Below are positions 62,704 through 64,000 of a DNA stretch of 64,000 bases, piece by piece (position 1 is the first letter of the stretch; each line of letters begins with the position of its first letter). The notes beneath the pieces were generated by a model that was given only the letters and a program-made list of their open reading frames with translations, did not search any database and was not told the origin of the DNA. The DNA is from Vibrio casei (GTDB lineage Bacteria > Pseudomonadota > Gammaproteobacteria > Enterobacterales > Vibrionaceae). Position numbers and translations under genes: made by a program. The stretch is taken from positions 496,001 to 560,000 of the forward strand of contig NZ_AP018681.1 of NCBI RefSeq assembly GCF_002218025.2, given 5' to 3'.

Positions 62704-63459
62704 TTAATTCATTAAGCTATTAATGGCTTTATTTAAACTAGCGACATCTGCGCCATTAATAATATAAGTATTATCAATTGAAGCACCAGAGGTAGGCATG
62801 ACAACTAAAGCTGGTGTTCCTTTAAACCCTAATTGTGAAAATAATTGGAGGTTTTTCTGATAATTTTCTGTCGGTTTAAACTTATTCAAATCAACACCTG
62901 CCAACTTTGCATTGGCATCAACCACGTCTTTGGTCAGCTGCCCTTCGTTTAATCCACTGTCATAAATACCATTATGATATTTTTCATATGCAGAGGAACC
63001 TTTCTGTGTAAATGTTTCAAGTCCTATTTGTGCCGCATATTTCGATGGCTCCCATCGGTTACCAAATATAGGAGTTTCTTTAAAAATAAACCTTACATTA
63101 GGATATTTTTTTTGAAGTTTCTCAATAGTCGGAGAGAGACGAGCACAATATATACACTGATAATCAAAGAACTCAACTACGTTTACTTTTGCATCCTTGG
63201 GCCCAGTAAATGGCGTATTTTTATCATTTAACAATGCATCTTTATTAGATAGAACCGCTGATTTTTGAATATCAGCTTGCTGCTCTAATTGTTGTTGCTG
63301 TAATTTTTGGCTAGCTTTAACCAAAAACTCCGGGTTATCAACCAGATACTGGGCTGCAATTTCACCTATCTTAGCCTCTTGTTCAGGGGTAAATGTTGTA
63401 TCTGCGAATGCACTATGTGAACCAAAGGCAATAATAATAGGTAAAGCGAGTTTTTTCAT
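62704..63459 (-). CDS. periplasmic DsbA-family thiol oxidoreductase, 251 aa
   Basis: Starts at MKKLALPIIIAFGSHSAFA, a signal peptide, after a GGTAGGATAT site. A Gln-rich coil (about 45-65: QKLQQQQLEQQAD) is followed by the thioredoxin fold: VVEFFDYQCIYCARLSP with the CxxC Cys-Ile-Tyr-Cys at about 103-106, and the cis-Pro loop GFKGTPALVV. The arrangement resembles ScsC/Com1-type DsbA-like proteins. Probably oxidises or isomerises envelope disulfides. The partner (DsbB/D) is not in the window. Confidence 0.88.
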   Translation of the reverse strand: MKKLALPIIIAFGSHSAFADTTFTPEQEAKIGEIAAQYLVDNPEFLVKASQKLQQQQLEQQADIQKSAVLSNKDALLNDKNTPFTGPKDAKVNVVEFFDYQCIYCARLSPTIEKLQKKYPNVRFIFKETPIFGNRWEPSKYAAQIGLETFTQKGSSAYEKYHNGIYDSGLNEGQLTKDVVDANAKLAGVDLNKFKPTENYQKNLQLFSQLGFKGTPALVVMPTSGASIDNTYIINGADVASLNKAINSLMN

Positions 63460-63687
63460 ACATATCCTACCAGGTCTTATTTTAAACAATTAAAATAGCT
63501 TAATTAATTATGAGTTACCTCATTTAAATTAGTTCAATTAACTTGCTTACATTGATCGTATATTTTTATGTAGTAATGAAACTTGTAGTATTTATGAGCT
63601 TGACGGATTTATACATTAACTGTGCTCTAGTCCAGCAACATGTTTCATGGGATGTTGATAACAAGATGAAAATTTAAGGTTTACTAC

Positions 63688-64000
63688 ATGAGAACAATGA
63701 TAATTTTACTTTTACTCATAGCTAGCCATTCCGCTTATGCCTATGATGATAGCAAGCGATATAAAGCGGCAAAGTTTTATAAAAATAAAGCGCAATCAGC
63801 AGTAAGTAACTCAAAAGCAAACCTAAAGGGTGAATGCCAACTTATGTTAACGATGCAACACATAGACAGAAAATACGCTCAACTAAAAAGGATTACTCAC
63901 ATAGGAAGCCCAAAGATATGTAAAATTGCGAAAAATAAATTAAAATCGTATTTAAATAAATCAACTCGTTACGATGTCACAGAAAAATACCTTAGGATTG
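63688..64000 (+). CDS. small exported protein, 5' part only
   Basis: ATG 63688 begins a signal peptide (MIILLLLIASHSAYA) followed by a basic, Lys-rich mature part (KFYKNKAQSAVSNSKANLKG; HIDRKYAQLKRI) with Cys near residues 51 and 78. The frame is open to the window's end. No family recognised. An AAGGT lies about 10 bp before the ATG. Confidence 0.6.
   Translation, partial: MRTMIILLLLIASHSAYAYDDSKRYKAAKFYKNKAQSAVSNSKANLKGECQLMLTMQHIDRKYAQLKRITHIGSPKICKIAKNKLKSYLNKSTRYDVTEKYLRI

Overview
The window looks like a Vibrio (Vibrionaceae) chromosome. HlyU, a DUF3404-type VxrA/VxrB two-component system, a solitary autotransporter-barrel protein, the DUF3069 and DUF3545 families, the HdfR/MaoP divergent pair and an AT-rich base composition all point that way. 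No rRNA, tRNA or CRISPR array was seen.

Layout: (1) 1-1986 is the 3' part of an FtsX-family ABC permease. (2) About 2009-19519 is a 17.5-kb integrative element bounded by an imperfect 19-bp repeat. It has a tyrosine integrase at the right end, a short rightward module (small proteins and an HTH_36 protein), a gene-poor and repeat-rich middle, and a long leftward operon. That operon encodes a minimal family-A polymerase with a C-terminal zinc ribbon, an HNH-like protein, an S49 peptidase, many small proteins, a two-TM microprotein and a tape-measure-like protein. No terminase, portal, capsid, tail tube, lysis gene or CI-like repressor is recognisable, so it reads as a phage satellite or a highly unusual or decayed prophage. 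(3) 19.9-23.7 kb: FAD oxidoreductase, Xre/RES toxin-antitoxin pair, secreted nuclease/phosphatase-like protein. (4) 24-26.7 kb: nrdDG behind a perfect FNR box and a paired NrdR-type site. (5) 26.8-39.3 kb: aminotransferase, retropepsin-like lipoprotein, VOC protein, cobQ, modE-modABC, a probable glucosylglycerate operon, mogA.

(6) 39.7-53.6 kb is accessory and rearranged. It holds two orphan genes separated by an attC-like hairpin, and two identical 1,243-bp IS3-family copies, each with a 3-bp target duplication and each splitting a gene for an exported protein. It also holds a 3.6-kb cyanase / FocA-like channel / phosphatase-kinase cassette lying between two diverged copies of the 3' end of an RND transporter gene, and a head-to-head junction of a truncated RND gene and a truncated racemase. 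A sigma-54 type promoter and an NtrC-like palindrome lie before the FocA gene, suggesting nitrogen control. (7) 53.7-64 kb is backbone: hlyU, pntAB, vxrABC with a UPF0181 gene, a DUF3545 gene, hdfR/maoP, a DsbA-family protein and the start of a small secreted protein.

Working together: modEABC and mogA supply molybdate and molybdopterin adenylation. The FNR/NrdR signals tie nrdDG to anaerobic dNTP supply. The phosphatase, glycosyltransferase and GH13 phosphorylase genes form a compatible-solute make-and-recycle operon. The cyanase cassette would turn cyanate into usable nitrogen.
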